Shown piece by piece: positions 24,111 through 37,300 of a stretch of DNA of 64,000 nucleotides. How positions within the stretch are numbered: position 1 is the stretch's first letter; each line of letters opens with the position of its first letter. The stretch comes from Zhengitettix transpicula (taxonomy: Eukaryota > Arthropoda > Insecta > Orthoptera > Tetrigidae), in the NCBI GenBank assembly GCA_037074705.1, contig CM073591.1, positions 39,102,587 to 39,166,586 on the forward strand, read 5' to 3'. Both the position numbers and the translations under genes were made by a program. The notes beneath the pieces are model-generated. The model was given only the letters and a program-made list of their open reading frames with translations, was not told where the DNA came from and ran no database searches.

Positions 24111-25296
24111 GAATTACTTAAAACGCTCCAAAATACTTATCAGTAACTCATTGTTCCTTTGGGAGGAAAGTGTTACTGAAATACTGCACAAAAAAAATCT
24201 CCGGTGACATTGTTTCTTAACTTTATTTTCATTGATCAAACTCTATTTAGAGTTAAACAGGGAAAATATTCAGATAAATTAGTAAACAGTCGCATATTTT
24301 TCCGTCAGGGTTCCGTAGGCATATCATCAATTCTCTTGATGTGTCGTCAACTAAATTAAACGAGTTCCAAAGTCTGTTACAACAATTATTTGTCTCTTCT
24401 CCATCTATACTTGTCAAAATTTACGCAAATTTGGCCACTTGATTTATTTAATTGAACCCATTTGTTTGTGTTATCTATGTTGCGGATTGAACAGCCTGTG
24501 AGAAAAAGAAATTATAAAGAGAAATGTGAGACCAGGTGTTCTTAATTACGAAAGTTTTATTTAATTTCATATGAAAATAATTAAAAAACCCAAGTTTTTC
24601 TTGTCCTCCACAGGCAAACGCTTGGGGATATAGGTATTTCAGATATAGGCCAAGAGGCACAAACAAGTGTGCTTGTATGAAATGTTATTTTGAAGATGGT
24701 AACTGAAGAGACAGAGAACATAATAGCAAAACAGTATATAAAGATGAACAGGGAACCAGAAATTGATAGAAAAGTGAAGTCCAAAATGAAAAACTAAAGA
24801 TAATTGGGAGAAAAGCATATAATTTGATTTTATAAGCTTGAGAACGTCATGGTCAGTACAGTCCCACAGAGAACCGAAGCTAGACTTTTTGTATTTTATA
24901 ATAAATTAATTGGCTTATTTATGTAGATTTAATTTCCTTCACGCATTAAATTTACTCATTTATATATGAATTAATTACTTTACCTACCAAATTTTCTCAC
25001 TTGTATAGTGGATATACTTTATATAGCCTTAGGACTAAATTTACTCATTATGTTAGATTTTATTTAACTTATTTAATAATTTTTCACATTTACAATTCTC
25101 TCATTTGTAAATTTAAAATTAGATATTTTTATATTCAATTTTCCCATTTAAACATTAATTACCGTTTTTTGTCACTTATTTTTTCTTAATTTTGGTAACA
25201 ATGATGTTACTCAGTTATCTCATTATACGAATAATGGCTTAGTTAATTATATATCTATTGAATTACAGGAAGTCACTAATTGAGCAAACCAACAAC
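24111..25296. other. AT-rich DNA without a recognised gene
   Basis: Short open frames only. No repeat copy or RNA gene is recognised. Confidence 0.45.
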
Positions 25297-25316
25297 GTTT
25301 CGATGGATGTCTTCTG
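25297..25316 (-). repeat. PLE-terminal-like motif, relic
   Basis: On the minus strand: CAGAAGACATCCATCGAAAC, followed by GTTGTTGG. It keeps the CNGAAGA, spacer, GAAACGTTG order of the PLE terminal motif. Confidence 0.35.
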
Positions 25317-26129
25317 CACGTCGTCGAGATCTTTTTATTAAACTTACTTAAAACTTTTTTCAAGTTTTATATTTGTCCAAATGTTTTAAATATAATTTAT
25401 GATTCCTTGTTATTGCAGATTATTTTATAAATATTTTTATATTTTAAATATTAATCTTTTAATAACAATACGCTCAACTGCATTGTGTGTGTAACAGTCA
25501 TTTCTGTTACAATTTGTGGGTAATGCACACACTTTTAGAAATTTTCTTCACAAAATGTTAATTACCTATTGATATTTCAAGGAAACGGCTGTAAAAAATT
25601 AAATAAATTTTCACATAATTGTCATGTTTATAAAATTTTATTCGCTCTAAATTTTTAGATATTTAGATTTGTAATTTTTTTTATTTTTGCACTTCACGAG
25701 ATTCCAAAAAGGATCGATGCGTAGTGCCAATTTTTATTTTCCTAATATTTTCTCAATTTTTTACATTATATTTTATTTTAAACTATCTGAGCGCGCAAGC
25801 GTTGTCAAGGTATTTATTTAAATTGTCTGTTTTATTAATTGATAAGGAAAGTAATATTTAAAAGAGAGACTGTTATTCATTCGCCAAATCCAAATTGAAT
25901 TGTCATAAATAATAATGTTTTTTATTTATTTATTATATAGAACACACCAGTGTGTTGTTAATTACAGTTGTAATTTCAAGTCGTTATGAAATGAAGAAGG
26001 TCATCGTTAAAATGAAGTTCCTTTAACAGCGAGAATCTGCGTAAGTAAGAAACGGATCCAAAATTAAGCAGGTGGTCCGAGGAACTTAATTCTAAAAAGA
26101 ATATTCAGAATGATTTGTCACCTTGTGGG
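25317..26129. other. AT-rich DNA without a recognised gene
   Basis: Very AT-rich. Nothing recognised. Confidence 0.5.
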
Positions 26130-26390
26130 AGATCCGCGCCTGAGCTGCTGATGACGGAGTGACACACTTCGCTTTGGAGTGGAAGGCGTTTGAGTGGAGC
26201 AAGATTATGACAACAGTAGAAATAATTAACGTTATGTAAGTAGGGCAGCGCACATATTTGAGGATTGGCCCTAGTGAAAGGAAGTCAGTTAGTTGGCTTA
26301 GTTATTGCCGCGGCTCTGCGTATAAATAATCTGATTTAAATCGCGCGTTTTGTTTACGACGCGCAAACATCCCGTCATAATGGATAGCTA
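26130..26390. promoter_or_regulatory. GC-richer island with palindrome-framed forkhead site
   Basis: GCGCGT (26343-26348) and ACGCGC (26359-26364) are inverted arms around TGTTTAC (26351-26357). TATAAATAATCTGATTTAAAT lies just upstream. An unusual CpG-rich palindrome in an AT-rich setting. Possible regulatory element, unproven. Confidence 0.2.
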
Positions 26391-27835
26391 AATATTTACA
26401 AGAGTAACATGGAGTTGTATAAAGCAATTAGAAACAATATTGAGGGAGTCAATAAGTACACAGGCAAGCAAGGCAAAGCCTCGTGTTTGGCCAGCAGCAC
26501 GCTTCTGGTAGACTGGAAGTCGCCGTGGACAAAGTGGCAGAGACGAAGACAAACTGCCGAAATAAAATCCTTGGTGGATGCACAGCTTCTTCAAACTTAA
26601 GAATTGCCAGCGAGGTGATGGGGAATAAACTGTATCGGAGAAGGTAACCAAGGAAGAAGTGCGTACCGGTATGAAAAAATAAATCGTTTGGAGTGATAAG
26701 GAAAGAGAATTGTTCATTTTAAATGTCCGTTAATAATTAAGTAAACGGTAAATGGTAAAAAATGTTGAGTAAGTGGCTTTCTTTTCTGAAAGTATGGGTT
26801 AAAAATGCCTATTATATTTACTGAATTCCAATTGTTAGAAAATACGAGTAATTTTCACAGAAAACGAAGTAAAATAATCACGTTATAACAGCGAAATCTG
26901 GTCGAGGGACTTAGAATAATTTATTATTCACGACTTGATCCACAAATTAAGATCATTACCATTGATTAAAAATTTTAGATCCTATGGAACTTCAAAGGAA
27001 TTCACAGTTTTTTCACTTCCTTTCAAGATTAAAAGTGTTGTTTGTGGAAGATATAAACAATAATACTTCAGCTGGGATTCTCAAAAATCTCAGGGACAAC
27101 CGCCCTAGAGAACTATTTACGTTTTGAAGAAGATCATAGCTGGTTTCTCAGTGTCATCAATTATTTCTTATAAACTTTGCTAGAAATTTCTGTAAACTGA
27201 TTCTGTACCGATGATTTCCAACTCACGTTCTTAATTCAATTCCCAATGTAGATAATTTTTAATCTGATGCTTTATTATTAGATAATCTCCATTCAAAAAC
27301 GTATGATGGAAATCTCCTGGAAAGGCTCCGATGGTTATTCCAGTACTGTAAAATTGTGAAATCCGAGTTAGTGATGAATCTGGAATTTCCAGAGTCGTAC
27401 AAGCTAACAGAGGCTAGACGTTTTATACTTTTAAGTTCTGATCATCTACGTCCAAGGGAAAACCCAGTGCAACTTCCTATACCTGTAGCATTGACAAGTA
27501 ATTAAATTACGTTAGATACTCTTTCCCTCTGGTCGTCGCACCTGCTAGCGTTCGCAGTGATGGAAGCCACTTTATCAGAAACTCTTACTACATAAATTTG
27601 CTGTTTATTTATTCTCTCGGAATCGTGGAAATGCTTCATCAGGAACTCCGAATGTCCTGTTTAGGCGCAGGAATATCAGAGGTGGAGTGATGAATGTTGG
27701 GTGGATAATCTAATCCAAGAATAAATATGGATATTCAAGTCGGTCTTTGCTCAATATCTAAGAAATGACCATTTGAAAAATGACGATGCAGGTCAGTGAA
27801 TAGTAGCGATTCTTTCTCCTTAGTCGTCAGCTCGT
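26391..27835. other. Unique DNA without a recognised gene
   Basis: Overlapping frames at 26388-26717 (-) and 26409-26600 (+) are not recognised. Confidence 0.4.
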
Positions 27836-28081
27836 CTACTCCTTGTTCAACGAAGAGTTGATGCTGAAATGGTGCCGAGTGACGGTTGCCCAAGACTGCG
27901 TGGCCTGATATTGGGGACTGAGTGTGGAAGGTCTGAATGAGAGGCCTTGGAGGAGTTGCGTCAGCGCGTCTTTTCGCTGGCTTTCGCTAACGAGGAAGAT
28001 CTGGCTGCTGCGAAGGTCATCCATCTCAACGCTCTCCAGGTACGCAACCGCAAATATATAGGTACAGCTGGAAATGATCAT
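27836..28081 (-). CDS. Unrecognised open frame, possible exon
   Basis: An 81-codon minus-strand frame in a GC-richer block. From about 28043 down it shows codon use more typical of genes than its AT-rich flanks (GAT GAC CTT CGC AGC AGC CAG ATC TTC CTC), and a pyrimidine-AG (TTTCCAG) lies just upstream as a possible splice acceptor. The product would be Ser/Gln/Leu-rich with no motif I know. It may be one exon of an unseen gene, a decayed gene, or chance. Confidence 0.15.
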   Translation of the reverse strand: MIISSCTYIFAVAYLESVEMDDLRSSQIFLVSESQRKDALTQLLQGLSFRPSTLSPQYQATQSWATVTRHHFSINSSLNKE

Positions 28082-29103
28082 TGTTCGGCCGAATGAACCT
28101 CATCATACAGTGAAGAACTTTATAATGACTACTTTCGAAGTAACGTCTATTATTTTCAAATTTATTTGTAGAAGGATTAAATTCCACCTGCCCTCCCCAA
28201 TTTTCATTTTATATGCCACCCGTGAATATGTAAAAAATAGATTTAATTCCATACAACAACGCGTTATAAGAACTTGGTCTGCCATTCGAGGGGTAAATTT
28301 TAAATATGAATAGAAAGTATGTGCAATATAGTACAAGAATATTCTTAGTTAAATGTAATACAGTTGATAAATGCCGTCATCTGTAAGTTTGACACTGTAA
28401 AAATAATCTATAAAATATTAATAATTTGTAAGAGACTAAAACGAAGGTAGGATAAGTATGTAGACAACGATTTAAACAAATAAAAGTGATAGAAAACAAA
28501 ATTTAAGCTGAAGGGAAACTGGATTTGGGATAATTTGTGATGCTAAAGAAATGGTAGACGTATGTATATATTTATTTAATCTTCAAATGGGCAGTTTGTC
28601 CGATGGTAGTTGTATGAAATTGCAATTTAATTACAAATTAAATAAAAGAAGTTACAATAAATGACAGGATAAATGAATATAATTATTCTGCTGGACAACT
28701 TTTACTCTGCTACATTCATCAGACGTGGAAAGAAGGGGAAGAGGGGAAAATAAAAGTAGTGGTTATAATAAATATTAAAGCATGATTAATTAATATAATT
28801 CTAAATACAATGAAATAATGACCATTAAAGATCAATTTTGAAAAAGTTAATGAAAGAATTAATATTATACTGGCCTGAAAGGCAGTACAGTGGAAACATA
28901 TTTGAAAATAGAGATTAATTAACTATTTAAGAAGCTAAGAAGACAAGCAATGTTATAATGTTACTTTAGTTTATATCGAAACACTATCACTTCACTTTAC
29001 TGCAATATACTTCACTACACTAGCCTATATTCACTAGAGACTTCAGATTAAGTCTAAATTTTCTTTCCGTTAGAGAATAACGTAAAGAACGAAATTATTT
29101 AAC
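28082..29103. other. AT-rich DNA without a recognised gene
   Basis: Opposing frames at 28074-28336 mirror one another and are not recognised. Confidence 0.4.
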
Positions 29104-29140
29104 GTTTCGAACAACAAAAAACTTGGTTGGCCTCCGTCGT
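29104..29140 (-). repeat. PLE-terminal-like motif, relic
   Basis: On the minus strand: CGACGGAGGCC, a spacer, then TTGTTCGAAACGTTAAAT. It has the GAAACGTT core of the PLE ends; the CTGANGA half is altered. Confidence 0.3.
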
Positions 29141-29965
29141 GGAGAATGAATTAATTCGAACACGAGAACCTTGGACTTAATCTGTTGAGCCCTTCTACAA
29201 AGAAATAGGGAACACGAGCTTATAAACCAAAATTCTTGGCATGTTTTACCCGCTGTAGCCTTTCCTTAGTTTTATTTCTCAGTGGATTTTACTACCGACC
29301 CTTTCATCCCCATTATTATTTTATATGGAATTATACGGATTATGCACTGTGACATCTTATGCTCAGATCTTTTATAGTATCATGACCAATTTTATTACGA
29401 CATTCAAGTACTTACTACAAGTAGTTCTCGTCTGACTCACCTTACTTTTCCAACAAAATTCTCTCCCACAGGTCTCTGCCTATCTTTTCAATATTTGTTT
29501 CAAGCCTCTTGCTTCTTCGCTCGATATTAACGTATTTCCACTACTGACATTATTTATGCACGTATTGTCATATCTCCTATAAGTTACCGCCTCAGGGTTC
29601 GCAATTGCTCACATTCATTTTACAGTGGAAATTTAACAATCAGACACCGTATTTGGTCAGCCCGACGTTTTATGAACGTATCGTCTAACGTTTATAAAGA
29701 TAATATTATTGTGTCCTTCGAGCGAAGTGTTTAAAGGTGGCACCAAACCATCGTGCTTGCGTCTTGACAAAGACGAGGCTCCGAGTTAAATTCAAGACGA
29801 CTACAGAGTTGACAATGTCGATACCTTCGTTAAGAACTTTACATTTCTTGTTTTTCTACAGAAAATGACTTCATCTCTTTCATCTCATATATAATATTTT
29901 TTCCAGGCTTATTTATGATGGACGAAAGAAAACAGTCTTCCTGAGATCTTCACCATCCATCTTTA
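29141..29965. other. Unique DNA without a recognised gene
   Basis: No recognisable feature up to the TA at 29964-29965 that flanks the mariner element. Confidence 0.4.
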
Positions 29966-30038
29966 CGAGGCATGACTCAGTAAAACATATTTTTTTCCAA
30001 AACAAAATTTATTTTTTCATTAAACAGCATTTATGAAC

Positions 30039-30422
30039 CTATTTTTCTACATAGTTGCCACCACTGTTCATACATTAGTCATAGCAAGAAAACCAACTTT
30101 TGTATGCCTCTTCATAGAAAAATGCCACCAATGAAGACAGCCACTGTTCAACATTCTTTTTTACGTCGTCGTCGCTGTTAAAGCCCCTTCCTCCAAAAAC
30201 ACGCTTCACAACGTTCTTTTAAATTTTTTTGTTTTTGGAAGATCCTGAGTGTCTCCACTGCATCGAATGTTTTGATTCTGGAGTGACATGACAAACCCAA
30301 ATTTCATCACCGGTCACAATACTGTTTAAGAATTCATCTCCCTCATCACTGTATCGGGTAAGGCACTGCCAAGTCGATTTGTTTTGTGAACATTCGTAAG
30401 CATTTTCGGAACCCAACGGGGA
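30039..30422 (-). pseudogene. Mariner transposase, C-terminal part, broken
   Basis: Minus-strand fragments of a mariner transposase in several frames. First comes RWVPKMLTNVHKTNRLGSAL, then after a frameshift LTRYSDEGDEFLNSIVTGDE, where the Asp of TGDE is the first catalytic acidic residue, then the conserved PESKHSMQWRH. After another frameshift it reads EQWLSSLVAFFYEEAYKSWF and ends GGNYVEK with a stop at 30039-30041. The frameshifts and an in-frame stop show it is dead. The N-terminal helix-turn-helix region is absent. Confidence 0.9.
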
Positions 30423-30436
30423 ACAGCAAAATTGGC

Positions 30437-30542
30437 GTTCAACCGTGGCTGTCTTCATTGGCGACATCTTTCTATGAAGAGGGCATACAAGCGTTGGTTT
30501 CACGCTATGGCAAATGTCTGCACTATGGTGGCAATTATGTAA
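30437..30542 (+). pseudogene. Mariner transposase C-terminus, second copy
   Basis: Encodes WLSSLATSFYEEGIQALVSR, then YGKCLHYGGNYV, the end of a mariner transposase, on the strand opposite to the neighbouring fragment. The terminal Glu-Lys-stop is lost and the frame runs on into the element's terminus. Confidence 0.85.
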
Positions 30543-30603
30543 TAATTAATTTTGTTTTGAAAAAAAAAGGTTTTTATGAGTTTTTTTCCACCACAAAACC
30601 TCG

Positions 30604-33535
30604 TATATCAAGTATGTCGAAATCATGCTGTAATTCCGATGTCGTATTTACGAACTACCCAGGTACAATTTTTTTTAACAATGACGTATTTAATAAAGAG
30701 TAATCTTTTCCAAATATTACGCTTCTGCGAAAAATACAGTTAAATATGAAATCCCAAATCAAATCTGCATAGATACCTGGAGAATATGACTGAAGTCACT
30801 GGCCGGAAACCCTTCCCTTTCTCGCACCCGTGGGAAGAAGCCGAGGTTCAGTCTCTATCATAAATACACCTCCAGGGTATAAATACCTACTAGTAGCACA
30901 GCAATAAAGCAATATTACTGGGATTTAGAAAGGGTTGATGCCTCCCTCAAAAATTATAGAACAACTCAAAACAATTACTTACGAAAGTAAACGTGGAAAA
31001 ATATTCATAAATTAAATATAATTTTTTTTTTACATTTAAACGTTATTATAAACCCGTTTTCCCATTTCAGTAAGGAAAAAAATACATACTAGGATCAAAC
31101 TAAAGAGAAATAAATTATCTTATTAGGACTATAATTTATAGAGGAACTTTCCCGGTGAATCTGATGTATAATATTCCCTTTGGGACCAGAATTATCTACT
31201 CAACGTTTCTTCACAATGAAATATTTTGATTTCAAATGATTGATATTATTATAATTAGTTTCAAGTATTACAAATAAACTTCGAGGACATATCAGAAGTA
31301 TTAATCGCTGCATTGAAGTAGCCAGCCAGCTTAGCAATCGCCATGGACCTTTGTGAGTTATACAAAATATACGATTTAATACCACAAACTTAGGATCCAG
31401 TCATTTATTTGGAACTCAATTTTCTAATTAACAACATTTAATTGCAGTATAATAAATTTTTACTTAAATTATTATAATCAAAATTTATAGAAATCGTTAT
31501 TTTCAGTGCCCACCAGAGATTATAGACTTTAATTAGTAAAATTGTTTCTCAACTTCTGAAGATATTCTTACATTACTGTAAAAAATTATAATGCTGTCTA
31601 AAATAAAATATTTCATTATAGTATCAGAACAATAAATAAAGTTACTTTACAAAAGTTTTGTAAAGCGTGAGTTTTTAGATTACGATAATAAATGTTTGTT
31701 TTATAAATAATTTTTTACGCCAAAAAATATGAAGGCAAGGAGAAAGAGAGATGTTTTCAGTTAGTGACGAATTTTGCAAGATACAGATATAAATAAATCG
31801 TTTTATCGTAGGAAGTGGTAGCAGGTAATTAAGTAAAAAACGATAGAAAATATCAGTAAAATAAAAAATTAACTAAACGAGGTGATTGATAAGCGAAAGT
31901 AGGATAATCTGGTTGTGTTGTTTGTACATTGAGATGGAGAGTATTCTATAGAATGGTTGAAGGACCATAACAAAATCAAATAATTAGTATTTACAGTTAG
32001 TAAACATAAAGTTAATAGTTTTTTTAGGTGCATTTAACTGAAGAGGGGTTATTACTAGAAGAATGGAAAATTAATGAAAGCGTGGAGAGATCGAACAACG
32101 GAAGGAAATAAGAATAAAATTTAGAATCTGTACATGGAATAGAGAAATGATCGAAACAAGAAACGAGCGATAAAAGTTAGAAAGAAAGGCAAGAGTTCTG
32201 TAATTTAAAATTGCAATTTAAAAATACTAAGGGTGAAGAGAAGAAATATTTTTATGTGGAAGGGAGAAATGGTGAAGAGGATAAAACAAGAAGGAAGTAG
32301 AAATGTTGATAATGGGAGATCTATAAAATTTAAAAACGTAATTATTGAAGATAAAATGCTGATAATAGCGACTATTGGAGGACGAACGTGTACGCGGAAG
32401 CCATAAACTTAGTCCGCCCACGCTCTCTCTGAGGCTGCGGCCGACGCTAATTGACCTAAGTACCACTACACTATGATGTGCATGCATTAGCCTCCAGTGT
32501 TGACCCAAGGAGAACCTCCTCTAACTGCACACATCCTAAACGCCATGGAAAATATAACGCTTCGAAACCCACAACGCTTCACGTACCTTGTATAATATAG
32601 ACTAGGAAAATAAAACGCATGAACTTGCAATTACTCGAACAATCCATAACTCAGTTAAACGCATAGCCATAAGATTTCTTAACATGTCGATTATTACACG
32701 TAGTTAATGGATTTCTTAAAGAAAGATTAAAGACCTGAGGACTTGTTAGCACGCAAAATATTATCATTTAATTTATCAGAAGTCTCGTAAAAGGTAGCGA
32801 AATCGATCATTAGTTTTGGTATAATTCGGCTCGCTCAAATTAGTTTCCAATGATCATAAGATATAGTAAATGTATTTCTATGAAGCTAGTTTATAGAAAA
32901 TTACAAAAAGTAGTCATTTTATCCAGCTACGTACAAACCGTAACTGCATATTAAATTATTTTTCTTATGACAGTTAGAAACAAAGTTGTTTTATTCCTCT
33001 TGTCGGAGGATCCGAAGTATTGGAAGACCAACAATTTTTTTAAATATTTAATAGTCCAAAGTGGTTTGACTATATTCATCTGTTGGTGGAAAACATACAT
33101 AGTTACTCGATTGAAAATCGAAAAATCGAACAAAAAGTATTTTGTATGTGTATCGTTCATAAATTATTAATACTAATATTTGTATTAAATCCCTATCACT
33201 TCACATCATTACATAAATTATAATTATACCCCCATATTATATGTTAAATATTAAATAACATTTTTAACAGGTGGTATATTTTAATATATATATATAATTC
33301 CGAAAATTATTTGTTCGATTAGAAACAGGAACTAAACAATTTTATTAAAAAAAGGTAAGGCTAATATTTTTTGAATGGTTACGGTTGACTGAGAGATGAT
33401 ATAATTAAATTCTTTCTGTGTAATTGAAACCGATTTATCAGGTTTGTAAAAGATGCTTTTCACTTGAATTAATTTTTTTTCACTGATGAAAATATAAAAT
33501 GTCTGTGTTAGATACAAAAAATATTTGTATAAAGA
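30604..33535. other. Unique DNA; GC-richer block at 32390-32560
   Basis: No repeat copy is recognised. Inverted 10-mers ATACCTGGAG/CTCCAGGGTAT at about 30771 and 30871 flank roughly 85 bp. The block at 32.4-32.56 kb contains GCCATAAA and GCTAATTGACC, homeobox-like sites. The open frame 32227-32508 (-) is not recognised. Confidence 0.35.
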
Positions 33536-33610
33536 AATGGCCAATTAACAGACAAAATTAAGGGATAAAATAAATATCACATAACGCTTCTTTGTCAGGT
33601 AATTTAAAAT
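33536..33610 (-). mobile_element. PLE terminal-repeat relic
   Basis: On the minus strand it reads TTACCTGACAAAG, AACG-like GCGTTATGTGATATTTATTTT, then TTTTGTCTGTTAATTGGCCA. This is the order of the PLE end with the stem region deleted. Confidence 0.45.
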
Positions 33611-34235
33611 CGGAAGAGAGCTGCAAGAACGACACGCCACACTATAAGGAGGTTACAAACTCAAAAGGAAAATGATTAAATGGATACCAAAAGGTTAATA
33701 TTGAATTAATTATTTTTCCGCGATAATAAAAAAATACTTCAAGCAACTCAGTGAACTTGGATATTAAAATAATATAGTAGCCAAAAAACAGACTAATAAC
33801 AAATGTGAATAATTAAATTATATAACCCAATTTAGTTAATAATATTTAATGATAGTATTAATTGATTTAAATATTATACTGTATTGGTAGTTAAGGTAGT
33901 GTAGTAAAAAAAAATTGCGATCTGGTTTAGAGATATTCAATTGTGAGTTTCTAACTAAATGCATTAGTTCGTTAGAGTAAGAATACCTATTTATATGAAA
34001 AGTCCTCTGCTCGATATTCTTGAAGAAACTTGACAGAACTCAAATCATCCTTTCCTAAAGAATAAAAATTACCTTTTTCCCCCTAAAATTTGCCCCCTCG
34101 CCTCCTCCCAAAAAAATTATAGCTTATGATAATAAGAAGTGAAATTAAGCACTGTGCCATTATTCTAACACTATAGGTCATTGAGCTTAATTTTAATAAT
34201 AAGATTAAATGTCCAAATGACAGGCATAATGGAGT

Positions 34236-34375
34236 GATGATATAAATACTATACAACGTTTTGTATTTTTAATCACCTAAATAAAGGTATAGAGTTTCCA
34301 GAAAAGTTGTGTGGATCAGATCATCACTTATATTTGTCTGTTATTTGGCTTCTTTATCTTATTATTATATTCCAA
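34236..34375. mobile_element. PLE terminal repeats, small inverted pair
   Basis: A plus-strand copy at about 34275-34375 (CCTAAATAAAGG, TTTCCAGAAAAGTTGTGTGG, then TTTGTCTGTTATTTGGCTTC and a TTATTATTAT tail) faces a short minus-strand piece at 34236-34262 (ATACAACG region). It is arranged like the inverted pair at 3.3-3.6 kb. Confidence 0.6.
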
Positions 34376-37300
34376 TACAATTTCAATGAGCTTAATTTGG
34401 TTGAAAGTGAAATCGTGTTTAATAAACTAACATCGTTAAACTTTGAAGTTCCTATTAATAATTATTCATGATTATGCTACATAATACGATTTCATAATAC
34501 CAGAGCCCTGTATTCCTCTTTTCGCTTATGGTATTTGGAATAGATTATAGAACTGAAGTTAAAAATGTCAATATATTAAACAATTAAAAAGTTTCTGATA
34601 ATAAATAAAGTTGCAGAATTTATTATATATTTGGTCTTTTCCGGTAACTATTGAAAATATACTAAGCCCAGCAGAAAATAAAGGTTTGAAAGTGTAACTG
34701 AAGATGGTAAATCATTTTTGAGGGGGGGTAGGTTGTTTGTGAGTGACTTTGTGCCCTGTGCGTGACCAGGCCTGGTTTAATTGCTGCTTTCGATCGCACG
34801 CGAACTTCAGATCAGCCCACATGTGACGTAACGCAATTTTCACTGACTGCCTGAACACACAAGACACACGCGATTTGGAACACTCAAATACGAGCACACA
34901 ATCGGCACAGCGGGAGTTATCAGCAAACTGCGATCAGGCGACCGACAGTGACAGGTGTCCCGACCAACTGTGGTCATCGTCACACATTCATAGTTCTTAG
35001 GAATTCTTCCGACCACCTGCGTATAATCGAAAGAGAAATTAAAAATCAGCAATTGCGGCTGTAAGTGACAGATCAGGCATGATAGCGGTTGAGATCGGTT
35101 GTTGACTTTCAGCGAACGGACAATGCGACTAATGGGTGTCGCAGCAATTTTAGATGGTCGTTTATATATTTAGACAATGATCTTTGCTTTATAAATTTTC
35201 TTTACAGTATAAAAAATTGACCTGTTCACATACAAGCATTTAATATTTATTATACATCGAACATAGATTCGAATAATTCTTCCTCTGGAAGGTACAGTTT
35301 TTAAAACAAACGGTTAAACTGCACGAACCGAAGAAATCAATAAAGAGAAGGCGAAATAATACTCAACTCAGCAGCCTTTGTTCCCTTCGCTGCATCAAAT
35401 AACTCAATATAGTGAATATTGGAGGGCGACAACGAATACAAAACGACCAACCTCATCAAGAAGAAATATAACATATTTATAGTTTTACGCTTGGACGAAA
35501 AAGGACGAAAAGGAATAATCTGTTTACAGATACGTCATTCTTGGTATTGATATTTTTCAAGCACGTATGCAGCATTAAAATAATTAGGGCGAATAATATT
35601 TAGAGCTGTAGAGGAGTCACATTTGAATACTATCAATCGCGTAGTGTCTATGAAACTGCTGAATATAATCGTATAAAAAATTAACACAATTTGTCTGGCT
35701 TGCTTATGCAACGCTCTACTTAATACACTATTGTTTTAATTTCAAAGGAGCAACAATGGAATTAAAATGGCGAGGGATTAGTTGCAGCCAGACGTAAATC
35801 GGAAGGCGGGATGAATCGAGTCCATTCTTTCTTGTCCTCGACGTCCAAAGTGATCATTCAAGCTGACCATTAGCGTATACGGTCAATAACTTATTATTAG
35901 ACTTTATTAACTTTCTGTATTCGCTAGAGCAGGTGGGTGCAAAATATAGATTTGGAAGCACACGCGGAAGGAAGCAAGTATTGTAAAGTAAAGTCCGAAA
36001 AATGCGCAGAGCTAGCCTAAGTCCCTCCCTTGTGAGCTGCTTCGTGCTATAGAAATGTAATAAATTGTAAAAAATCATTTATAGATGGGTATAACTTTTA
36101 TTTTCCATACAAATATTCGGATTTATCATATTTAAATTATCAGTAATTACAATTTCAGTGGAGATGAGAAAAAAGTAAGATGAATAATGCAAAATATTTG
36201 TGGCGTATACATGTATATAAATTTGCTCTATCCAAACATTTCAGTTTACATAATTATCGTATAGTCATTTAATTTTTGTAAAATACTAATCACAAACTAT
36301 TTTGACTCATCGATGACAAACAGAATCTTAATTACCTAGTCCGTTTTTAGGGCACCAGAAGCTTTGATTTCAAATTTATGATTACCATCCCCGAAAAAAG
36401 GTAAGCTATATATATTTCCTGCAATCTGTTCCCACTCTGATTTATATTTTTTGTTTCGCTTTTCCTGTTGGGATCCACAATCGAGTTTTGGAGGAATCAA
36501 CGTTTCATAGTCACTAGTCATGTTTGGCGATACAATAATGTGCGGAAAAATATATTTATTTACAAAAACAGATCAAGGAATGTCATATATTTTTCTAGAT
36601 GTGCTTTTTACTTACGAGATTTACTAAATTCCTCAATATTTACAGTAAATCTGCTTCAATAGTCCAATCCATATATGCCTTTGTACCAATGAACCAATTT
36701 TAATCGTTATTGGTTTGGTTTCTCTGTCATTTATCAACCTATTATTTGTCACCCCTGCTTTTTATCCCATTTCTCTGCCTTTATAATCTGAATCTCGATG
36801 AACCCTCCCGTGGAGTATAATTATTACCGTCGGACCTGTAAGCGGCTGCGGATAGTAACATTTGCAGCGGTTTATCAAGTGTGCGTGAGCGTGACAGTTC
36901 TTGTGGTTTTACAGTACAGTAGTCATGTGATGAACCCTCCCACTCGCACCCTCGAACCCATGGCGATGTGTCTTTGTAAATCAATCCCGTACCTGAATAT
37001 TTGATGTCCTGGCGTGCAGGGGTCAAACGGCCAACATCACGCAAGAAACATTACATTCTCTGCGCTGCAGGAAACTCACCCCTTACCGTTCTGCCATAAA
37101 CTATTTAGTGGAAGAGCTTGACCTGCAAGTCAACTCAAGGGCCAGAAGACTGACCAGACAAAGCGTCGGTTTATGTAGAAAATAATGAGCCAAACAAGTG
37201 ATACCTGTTCAATCAGCTGGCTCGTGCCTTGTAAACAGGGTGATTTTATCAGAATAGTTATTTTGTGGATATATTGCTTGATGTGAACCGGGAAGGGAAT

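Larger units (their letters stand above)
29966..30603. mobile_element. Rearranged fold-back mariner element
   Basis: A 638-bp unit that begins CGAGG and ends CCTCG and is flanked by TA on both sides, the mariner target. Both ends are the 3' end of a mariner transposase gene, pointing outward. The minus-strand arm contains the catalytic region and C-terminus (30039-30422); the plus-strand arm contains only the C-terminus (30437-30542). The outer arms of roughly 165 bp are imperfect inverted copies. The normal 5' half, including the DNA-binding domain, is gone. Such a structure could fold back and may have been mobilised in trans by an intact mariner. Confidence 0.85.

Noticed and set aside
30386..30703. 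A 105-codon plus frame read as one gene.
   Set aside because: Only the middle part (30437-30542) is mariner C-terminus; the beginning is antisense to the neighbouring fragment and the end is terminus plus flank.
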